Shown: positions 42,716 to 50,983 of the stretch, in pieces
Layout: each line of letters starts with the position of its first letter
Position numbering within the stretch: the stretch's first letter is position 1
NCBI RefSeq assembly: GCF_004078655.1
Contig: NZ_RZNC01000001.1
Coordinates: forward strand, 124,001-188,000
Source of the DNA: Labedella populi
GTDB lineage: Bacteria; Actinomycetota; Actinomycetes; Actinomycetales; Microbacteriaceae
Direction: 5' to 3'
DNA length: 64,000 nucleotides
Program-made: the position numbers and the translations under genes
The notes under the pieces: generated by a model
Seen by the model: the letters and a program-made list of their open reading frames with translations, nothing else
What the model was told of the DNA's origin: nothing
Database searches by the model: none

Positions 42716-43018
42716 TTAGGACCGCGTAGTGATCTGGACGGCGAAGCTCGTGCCCTTCTTGACCCGAATTCGTCCGGTCGGCGTTAGCGAGCCCGACTCG
42801 TTGCCGTGCTGTGCGCGAGTGTAGGTCACGATGTACTCCGTGTCCGCCCCAGGAGCCTGGCCCGGGAAGGCGAACTCGACGACCTGCTCGTAGGAGACCT
42901 CCTTGTCGTCGACGAGGTGAGGGCGCGCGTTGACGAAGATCTGGATCACGTTGCCGTTCGGGCGCCCGCGATCAGTGGTCTGGAACTCGTCGTTAGTGGT
43001 GGTTTGCTGGTCAGCCAT
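42716..43018 (-). CDS. Multiubiquitin-domain protein (Ubl)
   Basis: Protein of 100 residues: a polar N-terminus of about 22, then one beta-grasp unit (NVIQIFVNARPHLVDDKEVS, EQVVEFAFPGQAPGADTEYI, GRIRVKKGTSFAVQI). This matches the multiubiquitin family, which often has several tandem units; here there is only one. The C-terminus is Thr-Thr-Arg-Ser, without Gly-Gly, and a T/D-x-x-S end is usual in this family as I recall it. It lies 2 bases before the E1-like gene. Start ATG has GGGAG before it. Confidence 0.87.
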   Translation of the reverse strand: MADQQTTTNDEFQTTDRGRPNGNVIQIFVNARPHLVDDKEVSYEQVVEFAFPGQAPGADTEYIVTYTRAQHGNESGSLTPTGRIRVKKGTSFAVQITTRS

Positions 43019-43099
43019 GAGGACTCCCGTCCGTTAGAGGGGCCGATTACCCCCGTCAGTTGTGAATGACGGGACAGCCCTTGAATCGTCCAACGTGTC

Positions 43100-44050
43100 T
43101 CAGGCGGCGCACTCCTTGCAGACGTCGGCGCCGATGTCGAACTGGGCGGGGTGCTTCACAAGCCAGCAGCCTTCACACGTCCGCGTCTTGGGTTCGGGGT
43201 GCTCCTCGACTTGCATCTTGCCGAACATCGCGGTGCCGTCGCGGGGCGGCGAATAGGAGAGCCACGGCGCGGCCTCTTCCACCATCATCATGATCATCCG
43301 ATCGCCCGCCCACGCTGCCTGCCCGTACAGCGTGTTCGACGTTCCCCCGGTGCTGTAGCGGATGTGAGCGTCATTGCGCGTGACGATCCCCCCTTCGCCG
43401 CGGCGCTCCAGCATGGTTCGAACCAGCGGGTTCGCCGTCTGGTCGCTCGTCCGGCGTGGTGGGAAGAGACCCCCGCGGGACGCCGCGAACGTGACCGACC
43501 CGGTCTCGTCGAGAACGGCGACAACACCAGCAGACGTGAGCAGACCGGCCAACCTCACGCTGATCGCCGCACGCGACGCGTTCGAAAGCGTGAACAGCTC
43601 CACGGCACTTCGGGCGCTGGGGCCCTCCGCGCCGAGAACACTCGCGACCATGTCGGCTGGAAGCAGAACGCGGGCCGCGAACGCATCACACGCCGCCTCC
43701 TCGAACAAGTCCGGCTCAGGATGCATGAGCACTGCTTCCCCAAGCGTCAGATCCGTGCGCTGCAGGTGATGGCCGAGTTCATGAAGCAGCGTAAAGTGTT
43801 GCCGTCGTACCGACATCGACTGAGTGACGACCAGGGTCGGCGGGGTATCGCGATATCCGCCCGCGACGGAGCAATCCAGCTGTGCTTCGGCGGGCACGAA
43901 CTCCGGAACCCTGATTACCGAGACGTCCTCGCGTTGATCGAGCGCATCGAACGCATCCAGCGTCAGAGCCTCGACGTCACCGTCGCGGCGGCACCAGACG
44001 GCGATCATCGCCGCGACCTGCGCAGCCACCCCGTCTACGACCCTCGCCAT
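43100..44050 (-). CDS. ImmA/IrrE metallopeptidase with C-terminal zinc ribbon
   Basis: Protein of 316 residues. HFTLLHELGHHLQ gives HELGH (90-94), and DLFEEAACDAFAARVLLP provides the third ligand Glu and the FAaxLL helix. The end is a CEGC...CKEC ribbon (about 292-315) not usual for small repressor-cleaving ImmA. It is between the HTH gene (2-base gap) and the Ubl gene (81 bases). It could cleave the adjacent regulator, or process or remove the Ubl in place of a JAB peptidase; both are inference. Confidence 0.85.
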   Translation of the reverse strand: MARVVDGVAAQVAAMIAVWCRRDGDVEALTLDAFDALDQREDVSVIRVPEFVPAEAQLDCSVAGGYRDTPPTLVVTQSMSVRRQHFTLLHELGHHLQRTDLTLGEAVLMHPEPDLFEEAACDAFAARVLLPADMVASVLGAEGPSARSAVELFTLSNASRAAISVRLAGLLTSAGVVAVLDETGSVTFAASRGGLFPPRRTSDQTANPLVRTMLERRGEGGIVTRNDAHIRYSTGGTSNTLYGQAAWAGDRMIMMMVEEAAPWLSYSPPRDGTAMFGKMQVEEHPEPKTRTCEGCWLVKHPAQFDIGADVCKECAA

Positions 44051-44052
44051 AG

Positions 44053-44961
44053 TCAGGCGTCCTCTGCCGCGAGCATTGCTTGAATTCGTTGACGCCAGAG
44101 TTCGCGTCCGCTGCCCTTGCCGCGCGCTGCGAGTGCAAATGCACTTCGCCCCAATTCCTCACGGGCCCCGGCCTCGCCGCGCGTACCGGCTCGGGCGCGA
44201 ATCACAGCGCGCCACCGTGGTTCCATGAGTTCGCGCTCCAGGTCGTCCGGAAGTGGGCGTGCTGCAGCGAGCACATCAGCGACCGGGACTCCCGCAACGT
44301 TCGCGACAGCCTCAGCCTGATCAAGGGTGAGCTCGCGCTGGCCCTTGATAACCGACATGGCTACCGCTTGCGTGATCCCCAGCGTCTCCATGAGCGCTGA
44401 CAGGCTCAGCGGAAACTTTATTGTCTGGTGTGTCTTAGGCGTCTGCGAGCGCTGCGGACGTACCAACGCGAGTTCATCGATGCTGTCGAGCAACCTGTTG
44501 AAGGCAATTGCCGCGCCCGAAGCGGGCAAGGGCATAGCACCGAATCGTGGGCTGTCACCATGCCCGAAACCCGCGGCGCGTGTCTTATGCGCTCCGCTGA
44601 GCACACGGTGCGTCACGTCCTCTCGGAGTTCGGCGACGACATCGTGAAGCACGATGAATGACATCGTCGCGTGGACGTTCGGCCAGATCGCCACACGACC
44701 GCGCAGCGGGCTGTCCTCGCCCTCAAGCACCAGCGCGTTTACATCTGCAACACCCGGTTCGAGGCTCACCGGGTTAACAGTGACCTCAGCTGCGTCGTCG
44801 TCCACGCCGACAACGAGAACGGTTGCCTCGCAGCGGCCCCAGATTGCCTCGCGAACCTGACCAGGACGCACGTCATCACCGCTATCGGCCGGTCGACCCG
44901 GTGCGCTCGGCGGGAACTGCGCTGTCAACGCCGCCCAACGACCCTCAATGTCCTTCGTCAT
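44053..44961 (-). CDS. HTH protein of the Ubl operon
   Basis: Protein of about 302 residues. The C-terminal 120 residues begin with an XRE-like HTH (LSLSALMETLGITQAVAMSV, KGQRELTLDQAEAVANVAGV) and continue in basic helices; the N-terminal 170 residues form an uncharacterised domain with VREAIWGRCEATVLVVGVDD. The ATG shares the TGA of the sigma-like gene (a GTG three bases upstream is also possible) and ends 2 bases before the peptidase gene. An XRE-ImmA/IrrE pair inside a Ubl operon suggests that the peptidase controls this protein. Confidence 0.78.
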   Translation of the reverse strand: MTKDIEGRWAALTAQFPPSAPGRPADSGDDVRPGQVREAIWGRCEATVLVVGVDDDAAEVTVNPVSLEPGVADVNALVLEGEDSPLRGRVAIWPNVHATMSFIVLHDVVAELREDVTHRVLSGAHKTRAAGFGHGDSPRFGAMPLPASGAAIAFNRLLDSIDELALVRPQRSQTPKTHQTIKFPLSLSALMETLGITQAVAMSVIKGQRELTLDQAEAVANVAGVPVADVLAAARPLPDDLERELMEPRWRAVIRARAGTRGEAGAREELGRSAFALAARGKGSGRELWRQRIQAMLAAEDA

Positions 44962-45911
44962 CACGCTCCCTCAACTTGGATAGACGGGACGGCGACGTCA
45001 TCGTCCAGGATCAGCCTTAGGACATCCCCCATCACTTGCCTGGCACGAGTCCGATCGCCAGCGAGTTCGACGAGCCTGGCCTTCGCGCTCTGGATGCGAC
45101 TGTAGGCCGTGCTGCGCCCTACGCCTAGGCGAGAAGCGACCTCTCGCCGATCATCGCCAAAGCGCAGGGCAAGCCTTTCAGCCTCGGTCAGCAGGGCGAA
45201 GATGTCCTGCGCGCTGCGAGAGTCAGTCGTCTGCTCGACTGCTTGGACGAACGCGTCGTTCGAATGCGTGTCTTCTGCGTCTTCGATCTCTGCGGTGCTG
45301 TGTCGCGCCGTCAGCCAGTCTCCATCCTCGAGGACGGAGGGGAATCGCTGCGCGCACAGGTAGGTGAGGTCGGCGATGTGCAGGCGTCCGCTCAGCTTCA
45401 GGACCGCCAGAAGCATCTCCTCAAGTTGCCCCGTCTTTCCAAGCACGACGCGCCCGCCAGCGTCGACAAAGACATCGACACGGATGTCTGTGGCTGCTGT
45501 ATGAATCTCGTCGAAACTCGCGACGCGGTCCATGTCCTCCTCGCCTTCGCGGAACCAGTGGTTCGCGACCGCCGATGCGCGGAACAGCGGGGACCGCTGC
45601 AGCCGCTTCTCAAGCCGATGGCGCAAGGCGCCGTATGGCGTGGTCCTGACGCGATCGATCAGCCAGTGGCGGGCCCACTGTCGCGTCCGACGGGTAGCCG
45701 CCTCGTCATCAGGTGTTGCGAGGACGGCGTCAACGTAGCTGGTGGCGCGGTCGGCGAAGAATTCGAGCGCTAGGTCCTCAGCCGTATCGATTTCCGCCAG
45801 GCCGGGAAAACGTCGCAATTCGCTGTTGAACACTCGCAGAAGCATCGACAGTGCCGCTGGGCCCAGTACACCTCGCGCGGCTGCCTCATCTCGGATGAGA
45901 GTTGTACTCAC
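44961..45911 (-). CDS. Sigma-factor-like HTH protein, first gene of the Ubl operon
   Basis: Protein of 316 residues. C-terminal LLTEAERLALRFGDDRREVA with SRLGVGRSTAYSRIQSAKAR resembles sigma-70 region 4 (HTH with recognition helix), and a helical middle part contains LKLSGRLHIADLTYLCAQRF. No clear region 2 was seen. The GTG at 45911 is chosen because AGGAG stands seven bases upstream; a TTG at 45950 is a weaker start. It may be a dedicated promoter-recognition factor or an HTH adaptor; the activity is unknown. Confidence 0.72.
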   Translation of the reverse strand: MSTTLIRDEAAARGVLGPAALSMLLRVFNSELRRFPGLAEIDTAEDLALEFFADRATSYVDAVLATPDDEAATRRTRQWARHWLIDRVRTTPYGALRHRLEKRLQRSPLFRASAVANHWFREGEEDMDRVASFDEIHTAATDIRVDVFVDAGGRVVLGKTGQLEEMLLAVLKLSGRLHIADLTYLCAQRFPSVLEDGDWLTARHSTAEIEDAEDTHSNDAFVQAVEQTTDSRSAQDIFALLTEAERLALRFGDDRREVASRLGVGRSTAYSRIQSAKARLVELAGDRTRARQVMGDVLRLILDDDVAVPSIQVEGA

Positions 45912-46165
45912 TCCCAGACTCCTCACCCTGACATGCCACTCACCTCGCAAGGTAGGTATCCGCGGGCTGCATCGGGAGGCGACACGCCGAGGTTCTGACA
46001 GATTCAGGAGATCATTTGTGGTCAGCCGAGTCTCGTTATCCGCTTCTCAGCAGGAGTAAGCTCGCCCGTGGAGCTTGCGGGGTCGGAGCGAGCGAACCCC
46101 CGCCATACATCTACATTGCCGTCGGCTTACAGGTCGATGCGAGGGGATCGAAGGGGATGCGCGAC

Positions 46166-46981
46166 CTAGGCGCCAGGGGCCAATCCTTCGACCATCATCT
46201 GGACCCCATGGACGTTCTCGTCGTGCAGCCAGAGCGTCTGCTGTGGTGATCGGAGGATGCCGGAGCTCGGGCCGACCTCGGCGTCCGGGTCGAGGTTGAT
46301 GTCGTAGAAGAACTCGAGCGCTCCGACCCCGACCCCGCTCTTGAACGAGGTGAGGATCCGCCGGGTGCGATCGTAGTTGGCCGCCGATGCGCGCAGCGAG
46401 AGCATCAACGAATCCCCCTCGAACTGATCGATGATGTCCACCAGCCCAATCCGCACGCCGAGCTGCGAGAAGACGCCGACGGGTTGGTCGACCTCTCCGC
46501 TGAGGTAGGCGATGAGCGAGTCGGGGACTCGGCCGGCGTTCTCAGCCACACGACATCCGATGTGCTTCGCGTAGTAGCGGCCGAGCAACGGAAGCATCTC
46601 GTCGATGTCCGTGCCGAAGACCTCACCGAAGTCGATCGCGACGTCGGCCAGGGGTAGCTCGAGGATCTCGTCGTGGTTCTCGATGAGGTAGTCCGACCAG
46701 ATCGAGTAGGCGTCATCGAAGGGCTGGCTCCGTGCGCCATTGCAGGTGTGGCACAGGGACTTTGAGAACATGAAGCCGGCGGCCTTCGGGCCTCGCAGCG
46801 ATTCGACCGTGTCATCGTGAAGCCAGGCGACGTCGTCGCCGTAGTGACCGCGGCCGAAGATCTTCGTGACCTCCGTGCGCTTCCACTTGTGCTCCCGCGA
46901 CGTCGCCTCCGCTCCGCACCACCAGCAGACGCCCTTGTAGTCGTAGAGGCAATCCGCGGGAACGGGACTCAGCTCAGTCAT
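46166..46981 (-). CDS. HNH-like nuclease-fold protein
   Basis: Protein of 271 residues. The N-terminal part holds CWWCGAEATSREHKWKRTEV and SLCHTCNGARSQPFDDAYSI, two CxxC knuckles flanking an EHK motif, which is the pattern of an HNH / treble-clef nuclease with a divergent second His. The remainder is alpha/beta of unknown type. It precedes the Ubl operon in the same direction, 254 bases upstream. Nuclease activity is inferred from the motif only. Confidence 0.72.
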   Translation of the reverse strand: MTELSPVPADCLYDYKGVCWWCGAEATSREHKWKRTEVTKIFGRGHYGDDVAWLHDDTVESLRGPKAAGFMFSKSLCHTCNGARSQPFDDAYSIWSDYLIENHDEILELPLADVAIDFGEVFGTDIDEMLPLLGRYYAKHIGCRVAENAGRVPDSLIAYLSGEVDQPVGVFSQLGVRIGLVDIIDQFEGDSLMLSLRASAANYDRTRRILTSFKSGVGVGALEFFYDINLDPDAEVGPSSGILRSPQQTLWLHDENVHGVQMMVEGLAPGA

Positions 46982-47006
46982 GGGAGACCTCAGTTCTGCT
47001 CGTCGT

Positions 47007-47216
47007 TCAGAGCTCGCGCGGATTCTTCGCGCTGCCGCTGCCAGAGGCCGGCGACTCCGCTGGCCTGACGTTGGATGCCGGCACGGTCTCGTCCTTGTGC
47101 CTAGCGCCCCACCACGCTCCCTTGAGACGTTCGTGCGTTTCGTTGCGGATGTAATACCCGTGCGTTCGGTATCCGTTGACGGCGACTTGGCCCCGCGGTT
47201 GTTCGTCTTCGCTCAC
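47007..47216 (-). CDS. Small partition-like or RHH-like protein
   Basis: Frame of 69 residues with GYYIRNETHERLKGAWWGAR, reminiscent of small plasmid partition accessory proteins of Actinobacteria (R.ETxxRxKAAWW), then a polar, disordered tail. The start GTG is reasonable though no strong ribosome site is seen. No parA gene is nearby, so it may be a relic of a plasmid or integrative element. Confidence 0.5.
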   Translation of the reverse strand: MSEDEQPRGQVAVNGYRTHGYYIRNETHERLKGAWWGARHKDETVPASNVRPAESPASGSGSAKNPREL

Positions 47217-47351
47217 GGCTTCGGGCTTCCGTCGGTCTGGAAATCGAGGTGCGGACGACGGGTTTCGTCTTTTTCCTTTCTCTAGATTTTACGGCTTCTG
47301 CCCCGGAAATTCGGCCGCTTCCTCGCGTACCGGCCGGGATACTGTGGCGGG

Positions 47352-48249
47352 ATGCGCGACGGGATGCACGACCGGGTAGAAGCCGAAGAGGCGATACATC
47401 AGGGCTTGCAGTTCCTTCACGCGAACTTCGCCGTCTTCGACGAGCTCGACCGCCGCACGCGTGGGCTCACGATCGAGCCGCGGAGGTCGCTGGCGGGCGA
47501 TCGCGATGCCGCGAACTACAGCTCGATACCGGATCAGGTGCGAGCCAGCGTCGGGACTGCGCTCGATCATCTGCTCACCTTGCGCCTCGTCATCGAGCGG
47601 GGGCACGCGTTGACGGCGATGGCGCCGTACACGCTCGTCAGGAGCGCGTATGAGGCCTGTGGGACGGCGATGTGGCTGCTGCACCCCAAGACCCGGGACG
47701 AGCGGTCCTGCGCGCCTGCAGCTGACCTACGACGCACGCCGGCAGGTTCGAAGCGTCTACACCGACACGGGGATCCCCGATCACGGTTTCGACCGGGCGA
47801 AGTCGACCGTCGAGCGGCTGAGGGATACTCGTCCCCGTCTCCGGGGGGAGGACCTCCGTCCCGCCACGATCACAAACCGGTTGCCGGAAGTGGACCAGCT
47901 GTTCCCGGGCACCTCCATGCGGCCGATCGTGCTGTGGCGCACCGCGAGCGGAATGGCGCACGGGAATCCCGCGACGATGCTGCAGGTGCTCGACCGGGCG
48001 CAGATGACGCCTGCAGCGCACGGCGGCGCCGATTTCAGCGTCACCTCGAGCGCGGCTCACCTCGCGGTGTTCTACGACGACGCCCTGCAGATGCTCGCGG
48101 CGGTGCGGGATCTTTACGATCACCGCAATCGCGCTCGAGCGGCGCCTGAGCCCTACACGTGGGAGCAGTTATCGGCGGGGCAGATCTCGATGCCGAACAG
48201 CGGGAAGACCTCGATCGGGTTCACACATCCCCCGCCGGCGGCGTCGTAG
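47352..48249 (+). pseudogene. Hypothetical protein interrupted by a frameshift
   Basis: The first frame (from 47352) encodes HQGLQFLHANFAVFDELDRR and TLVRSAYEACGTAMWLLHP; near 47705 sense passes to the next frame, which encodes LQLTYDARRQVRSVYTDTGI and MRPIVLWRTASGMAHGNPAT to a stop at 48249. The two parts together give about 290 residues. The last 100 bases overlap the antisense M23 fragment, so the original end has probably been lost. I do not recognise the family. Confidence 0.65.
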
Positions 48250-48602
48250 ACGCGGAGCTTCGCGACCTCGGGGTTGGTGTTTCCGGCGACGTTGACCCGG
48301 ATGTCGAGGTGGCAGCCGGAGGACGGAGCGACGTTACCCATGGCTCCGATCTGTTGGCTGGCTGCGATCTGGTCGCCGACATCGACGATCCGGTCGGACT
48401 TGTACATATGCAGGTAGCTGACGGTGAATCCTTCGGGGGTCTTGATCGACAGGAACAGGGCGCTGCTGAGAGTGACCTCGCCCGGCACCATCGCGTACAC
48501 CGGGCGCCCGCAGGGGTTGAGCCAGTTCGGGAGATCCACGGCCGGGTGCCAGGTGCCCGCGCCGGCAGCCGGGGACTCGCGCGTCCCAAAGCGGCTCGTC
48601 AT
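48153..48602 (-). CDS. M23 metallopeptidase domain, N-terminally truncated
   Basis: Frame of 149 residues that starts at the domain itself (MTSRFGTRESPAAG). It has HPAVD (Hxxx D) and YLHMYKSDR, then GCHLDIRV, the M23 active-site set; the end GGGCVNPIEVFPLFGIEICP is like M23 proteins of actinobacterial conjugative elements. Usual homologues have a membrane anchor and 150 more residues upstream, absent here. It overlaps the frameshifted plus-strand gene. Likely a remnant. Confidence 0.62.
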   Translation of the reverse strand: MTSRFGTRESPAAGAGTWHPAVDLPNWLNPCGRPVYAMVPGEVTLSSALFLSIKTPEGFTVSYLHMYKSDRIVDVGDQIAASQQIGAMGNVAPSSGCHLDIRVNVAGNTNPEVAKLRVYDAAGGGCVNPIEVFPLFGIEICPADNCSHV

Positions 48603-48623
48603 GTTGAACGGTTGCTCGAGGGG

Positions 48624-49103
48624 TTACATCGCCTCGCCTGAGGATCCCGGGGCCGCGCAGGCTCCTCCCCCGCCGCCGGCGGCTGATCCGCTCAACTTTT
48701 CGACGAGCGTCTTACCTGCCGGCACCCACTTGTCGTAGGCGTCCGGGAAGGCACCCACCTGGACGGTCTGAGCCGCTTTCCCGGGTGTCATGAGTTCCCA
48801 CGCCGGCACGTCGAGGAGCCCGTCGATCAATTGCTGCTCCGTGAAATAGATGCCGTCGACGGGTCGAGACCGCTTCGTTTCCGCGTGAACCTGCGCCGCG
48901 ATCGTGAGTTCTGCGGACGTGAGCCGGCGGTCGACGACCATAACGAGGTCGACGTCACTTCGGCCGGGTTTCCAGTCCCCGAGCGCAGCCGATCCCACGA
49001 TGATCACCCCGCGGAGCAGGTCGGGAAGCCGCTGCCGATGCTCGAGCGCGAAGCGGCCGGCGATCTGCTCCGGCGCGACCGCGTCCCCTCACTCATTCGA
49101 CAT
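48624..49103 (-). pseudogene. Nucleotidyltransferase-domain protein with in-frame stop
   Basis: From the ATG at 49103 the frame has a TGA four codons later (49091-49089), after which it reads APEQIAGRFALEHRQRLPDL and the nucleotidyltransferase motif VGSAALGDWKPGRSDVDLVM (GSxxxG...DxD). A GTG at 49007 could restart translation just before this motif, giving 127 residues. The C-terminus is a Gly/Ala-rich string of low complexity. Resembles aminoglycoside-nucleotidyltransferase-like proteins; probably broken. Confidence 0.55.
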
Positions 49104-49167
49104 CGGAGCCATCCTGGCAAACCGTCGAATCCGGTGTAGCTTTCGGGCAGGACAGGTTGGAGGGCCG

Positions 49168-49398
49168 ATGCGTGATGTGACGACGCCATCGCCTCGGAAG
49201 AGGCGAATCGTCGACGGCGTCAGCTGGGTCGTCTTCGTGGCCTGGTTGATCCTCTGCATCGGAATGACCGTCTGGACCGTCGTCGAGGGGCGCGACCCGG
49301 GAATACTCATCATCCTCTGGCCCCTCCTGCTCTTCATGGCGATCGGACCGATCCGTTCGATGCACGGCAAGCATGCGGATTCATCCGCGGACGACTGA
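49168..49398 (+). CDS. Small two-helix membrane protein
   Basis: Protein of 76 residues. A basic N-terminus (TPSPRKRRI) is followed by two hydrophobic helices (VSWVVFVAWLILCIGMTVWT; ILIILWPLLLFMAIGPI) and a polar tail. The ATG has TTGGAGGGCCG before it. No recognised family. It marks the return to ordinary chromosomal composition. Confidence 0.72.
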   Translation: MRDVTTPSPRKRRIVDGVSWVVFVAWLILCIGMTVWTVVEGRDPGILIILWPLLLFMAIGPIRSMHGKHADSSADD

Positions 49399-49405
49399 TC
49401 CCTGA

Positions 49406-50965
49406 TCAGGCGCGGAGGAGGAAGCCGTCCGCGAGGAGGCGGCGCACGTCGGGGAGCGTCTCTGCGATCAGAGCGGACTCGTCGACCTCGAGGAGCTGCG
49501 CGATCGCGGAAAGGATCGCGCCGACCGTGAGCGTTCCGTCGCTCGCGCCGACGAGTGCCGCGAGCCCCGTGCCGGCGGAGATCGCCCGACGGAAGCCACC
49601 GCCCTGGCGGAGGAGGATCGCCGTCGGGTCATCGTGGCCGGGCTCGAAGTGGTGCTCGATCGTCACATCGCCCGCCACGACGAGAGCCTCGTCGGCGAGC
49701 GCGGCGTCATCGAGCCCCGCCGCCCGCTCGACGGCCTCGACGCAACGACCGATGTGCTCGCCGAGTCCTTGCGTCTCGAGCGAACCGGTTACCCGCTCGA
49801 GGCGGACCACGGGCGGTCGGTCGTCGTTCGGGCGGTGCAGGGTGACGAACCCGAAGCCGACCCCGCGCACACCACGCTCCTCGAAGTCGTCGAGCCACGC
49901 CTCCGAGAGCCGGGCGAACTCCGCCGTCCCCTCACGCGTGCCGCCGTCGCGGATCCACGTCTCGGCGTAGAAGGCCGGGTCGAGGTGCTCCCGCTCCACG
50001 ACCCATGCGTCGAGTCCGAGGTCCGCGAGCCACCGCTCCACGCGCGAGAGTCCATCCGACGCCGTCGTGTACTCCCAGTTGCCGAGCATCTGCGCGGTTC
50101 CGCCGGCATCCAGGTGCTCGGCGCAGCCACGAATAACGGTCTCGACGAGGGCGTCGCCGACAAGGCCGCCGTCGCGGTAGTCGTAGAGCGGGACGCCGTC
50201 GACCCGGGGCGTGATGACGAATGGCGGGTTCGTGACGATGCGGTCGAACCGTTCTCCGGTCACGGGCTCGAAGAGGCTGCCGAGGCGCACCTCGATGTTG
50301 TCGATGCCGTTCAGCAGGGCGTTCGCACGAGCGATCTCCACGGCACGCGCCGAGATGTCCGTGGCGACGACCCGAGTCGCCGCACGGGAGGCGTGCATCG
50401 CCTGGATGCCGCAACCAGTGCCGAGGTCGAGCACCGACTCGACGGGCGTCGGGATCGTGATGCCCGCAAGCGTGAGCGAGGCACCGCCGACACCGAGGAC
50501 GTGGTCTTCGGGAAGCGCGCCGCCGACAGCCCGCTCGCCGAGGTCGGAGAGGATCCACCAGTGCCCCTCGCCGCGCTCGTCCGTGTAGGCGTAGGGGTGC
50601 ACGTCGAGCGCGGCGGTCCAGTCCGTGCCGGAGCCGGGCTCGATGATCCGGAGCAGCCCCAACTCCGCCGCTCCGTCCGGGCCGAGCGTCGGGAAGGCTC
50701 GATCCACGTCGTCTCCCTCGACGGAGCGTGCGAGGAGGAACAGATCGAGCAGCACGTCGAGCGCATCCCGTTCACCCGCGCGGCGGCGGGCATCGACCAC
50801 TCGACATCCGGGAACGACGTGCTCGCGGCCGAGCGCCGCTTCCGCCTCAGGACCGAGCCGGGCTGCGACGGCATCGGTCGTGTACGCGGCCGCCGCGAGG
50901 TCGGATCGGAGACGGAGGAGGAGGTCGGGATTCACCCTCTCATTCAATCGCACGGATGAAGACAC
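49406..50965 (-). CDS. Class I SAM-dependent methyltransferase (HemK/PrmC-like core)
   Basis: Protein of 519 residues. A helical N-terminal region of about 150 residues precedes the Rossmann core SVLDLGTGCGIQAMHASRAA and the catalytic NPPF in RIVTNPPFVITPRVDGV, a motif of N-methylating enzymes for Gln, Asn or adenine. The C-terminal 150 residues form an actinobacteria-specific extension. The target (rRNA, protein or small molecule) is not deducible. Same architecture is common in Microbacteriaceae. Confidence 0.88.
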   Translation of the reverse strand: MSSSVRLNERVNPDLLLRLRSDLAAAAYTTDAVAARLGPEAEAALGREHVVPGCRVVDARRRAGERDALDVLLDLFLLARSVEGDDVDRAFPTLGPDGAAELGLLRIIEPGSGTDWTAALDVHPYAYTDERGEGHWWILSDLGERAVGGALPEDHVLGVGGASLTLAGITIPTPVESVLDLGTGCGIQAMHASRAATRVVATDISARAVEIARANALLNGIDNIEVRLGSLFEPVTGERFDRIVTNPPFVITPRVDGVPLYDYRDGGLVGDALVETVIRGCAEHLDAGGTAQMLGNWEYTTASDGLSRVERWLADLGLDAWVVEREHLDPAFYAETWIRDGGTREGTAEFARLSEAWLDDFEERGVRGVGFGFVTLHRPNDDRPPVVRLERVTGSLETQGLGEHIGRCVEAVERAAGLDDAALADEALVVAGDVTIEHHFEPGHDDPTAILLRQGGGFRRAISAGTGLAALVGASDGTLTVGAILSAIAQLLEVDESALIAETLPDVRRLLADGFLLRA

Positions 50966-50983
50966 GACTCAGGCACCGCCTGC

